NCBI RefSeq assembly: GCF_021440085.1
Contig: NZ_JAKCPW010000005.1
Span: forward strand, 1-64,000
Length of the DNA stretch: 64,000 bases
Direction of reading: 5' to 3'
DNA from: Dyadobacter sp. CY261
GTDB taxonomy: Bacteria; Bacteroidota; Bacteroidia; Cytophagales; Spirosomataceae
The position numbers and the translations under genes are program-made. Under the pieces are notes generated by a model that had not been told where the DNA came from, made no database searches, and saw only the letters and a list, made by a program, of their open reading frames with translations. This document shows, piece by piece, positions 63,871-64,000 of the stretch; positions within the stretch are counted from its first letter, which is position 1; each line of letters begins with the position of its first letter.

Positions 63871-64000
63871 TATTTTACCCCCAGCAGATAGTCCAGCAAT
63901 GCATAAAAGTCCTTTTCCGGAATGATATTACGGAACTGGTCGGGCATCAAAGTGTATTTAGAAGCCCGGTATTCCTTTATATCGCTTTTTACAACAGCAA
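63871..64000 (-). CDS. C-terminal end of a probable c-type cytochrome, runs off the window
   Basis: The last 43 codons of a leftward gene, cut by the window edge. The tail reads SKYTLMPDQFRN, then IIPEKDFYALLDYLLGVK: the Met-Pro and the closing helix ending LLDYL match the end of cytochrome c domains in PVC-type haem proteins. The CxxCH haem motif itself would lie outside the window, so the call is tentative. It is first in the operon with the FG-GAP and epimerase genes. Confidence 0.55.

Noticed and set aside
1..64000. CRISPR arrays, rRNA genes, complete prophage
   Set aside because: No regularly spaced repeats, rRNA sequence or phage structural genes were seen; the integrated element at the left shows no capsid or tail genes within the window.

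Overview
The window looks like a chromosomal segment of a Bacteroidota bacterium, most likely order Cytophagales and probably a Dyadobacter-like member of the Spirosomataceae. The clues are type IX secretion and gliding parts (GldD, a PorZ-like propeller, two gingipain-type PorU2-like peptidases, C-terminal sorting domains), a SusC-style TonB receptor, many lipoproteins, and promoters of the Bacteroidota form TTTG-N19..21-TAnnTTTG. The genus is an inference from gene content; no search was run.

Positions 1-5417 are the end of an integrated element. Bases there are visibly more A/T-rich and decayed: an Acr3 arsenite exporter remnant with a frameshift and a stop, a broken IS3-type orfA, a tight three-gene cassette led by a TIGR04255-like protein, and a tyrosine integrase facing a displaced 3' half of tRNA-Leu(UAA). 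Integrase-arm-like repeats lie on both sides of that tRNA fragment.

From 5480 onward the window is mostly conserved chromosome: a hybrid histidine kinase and an SNF2 helicase; purA, a Fur/PerR regulator, a Rel (p)ppGpp enzyme and tRNA-Leu(UAG); tig, clpP and clpX with an opposing XRE regulator; a degenerate SDR, a pfkB-type kinase and a secreted propeller; then a probable zinc regulon (TonB receptor, lipoprotein, Zur-like regulator, MerC-like membrane protein) tied together by a shared TTGCAAC-N3-GTTGCAA operator. Next come a sugar-acid dehydratase with an SDR, gldD, glmS, a pantothenate block (GT5-like, panC, panD, flippase-like), rfaE2, a zinc peptidase, gcvT, comB, a repeat protein, porZ-like and udk.

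The most notable locus is at 49825-52014. A 50-residue gene, easily missed because of its size, encodes a textbook lasso-peptide precursor (leader Y-x2-P-x-L-x3-G-x5-T, predicted core beginning with Gly and with Asp at core position 8). It is followed 32 bases later by an asparagine-synthetase-like lasso cyclase that lacks the glutaminase cysteine. No leader-binding protein, leader peptidase or exporter lies beside it, so this is a minimal A-C lasso locus whose maturation must use partners elsewhere or an unfamiliar route. It is followed convergently by two large tandem PorU2-like C25 peptidases.

The right end holds a collagen-like lipoprotein, a 60-base almost loop-free palindrome, mqo, a Uma2-family nuclease-like protein, and a leftward operon of sugar-phosphate epimerase, FG-GAP protein and the tail of a probable c-type cytochrome.
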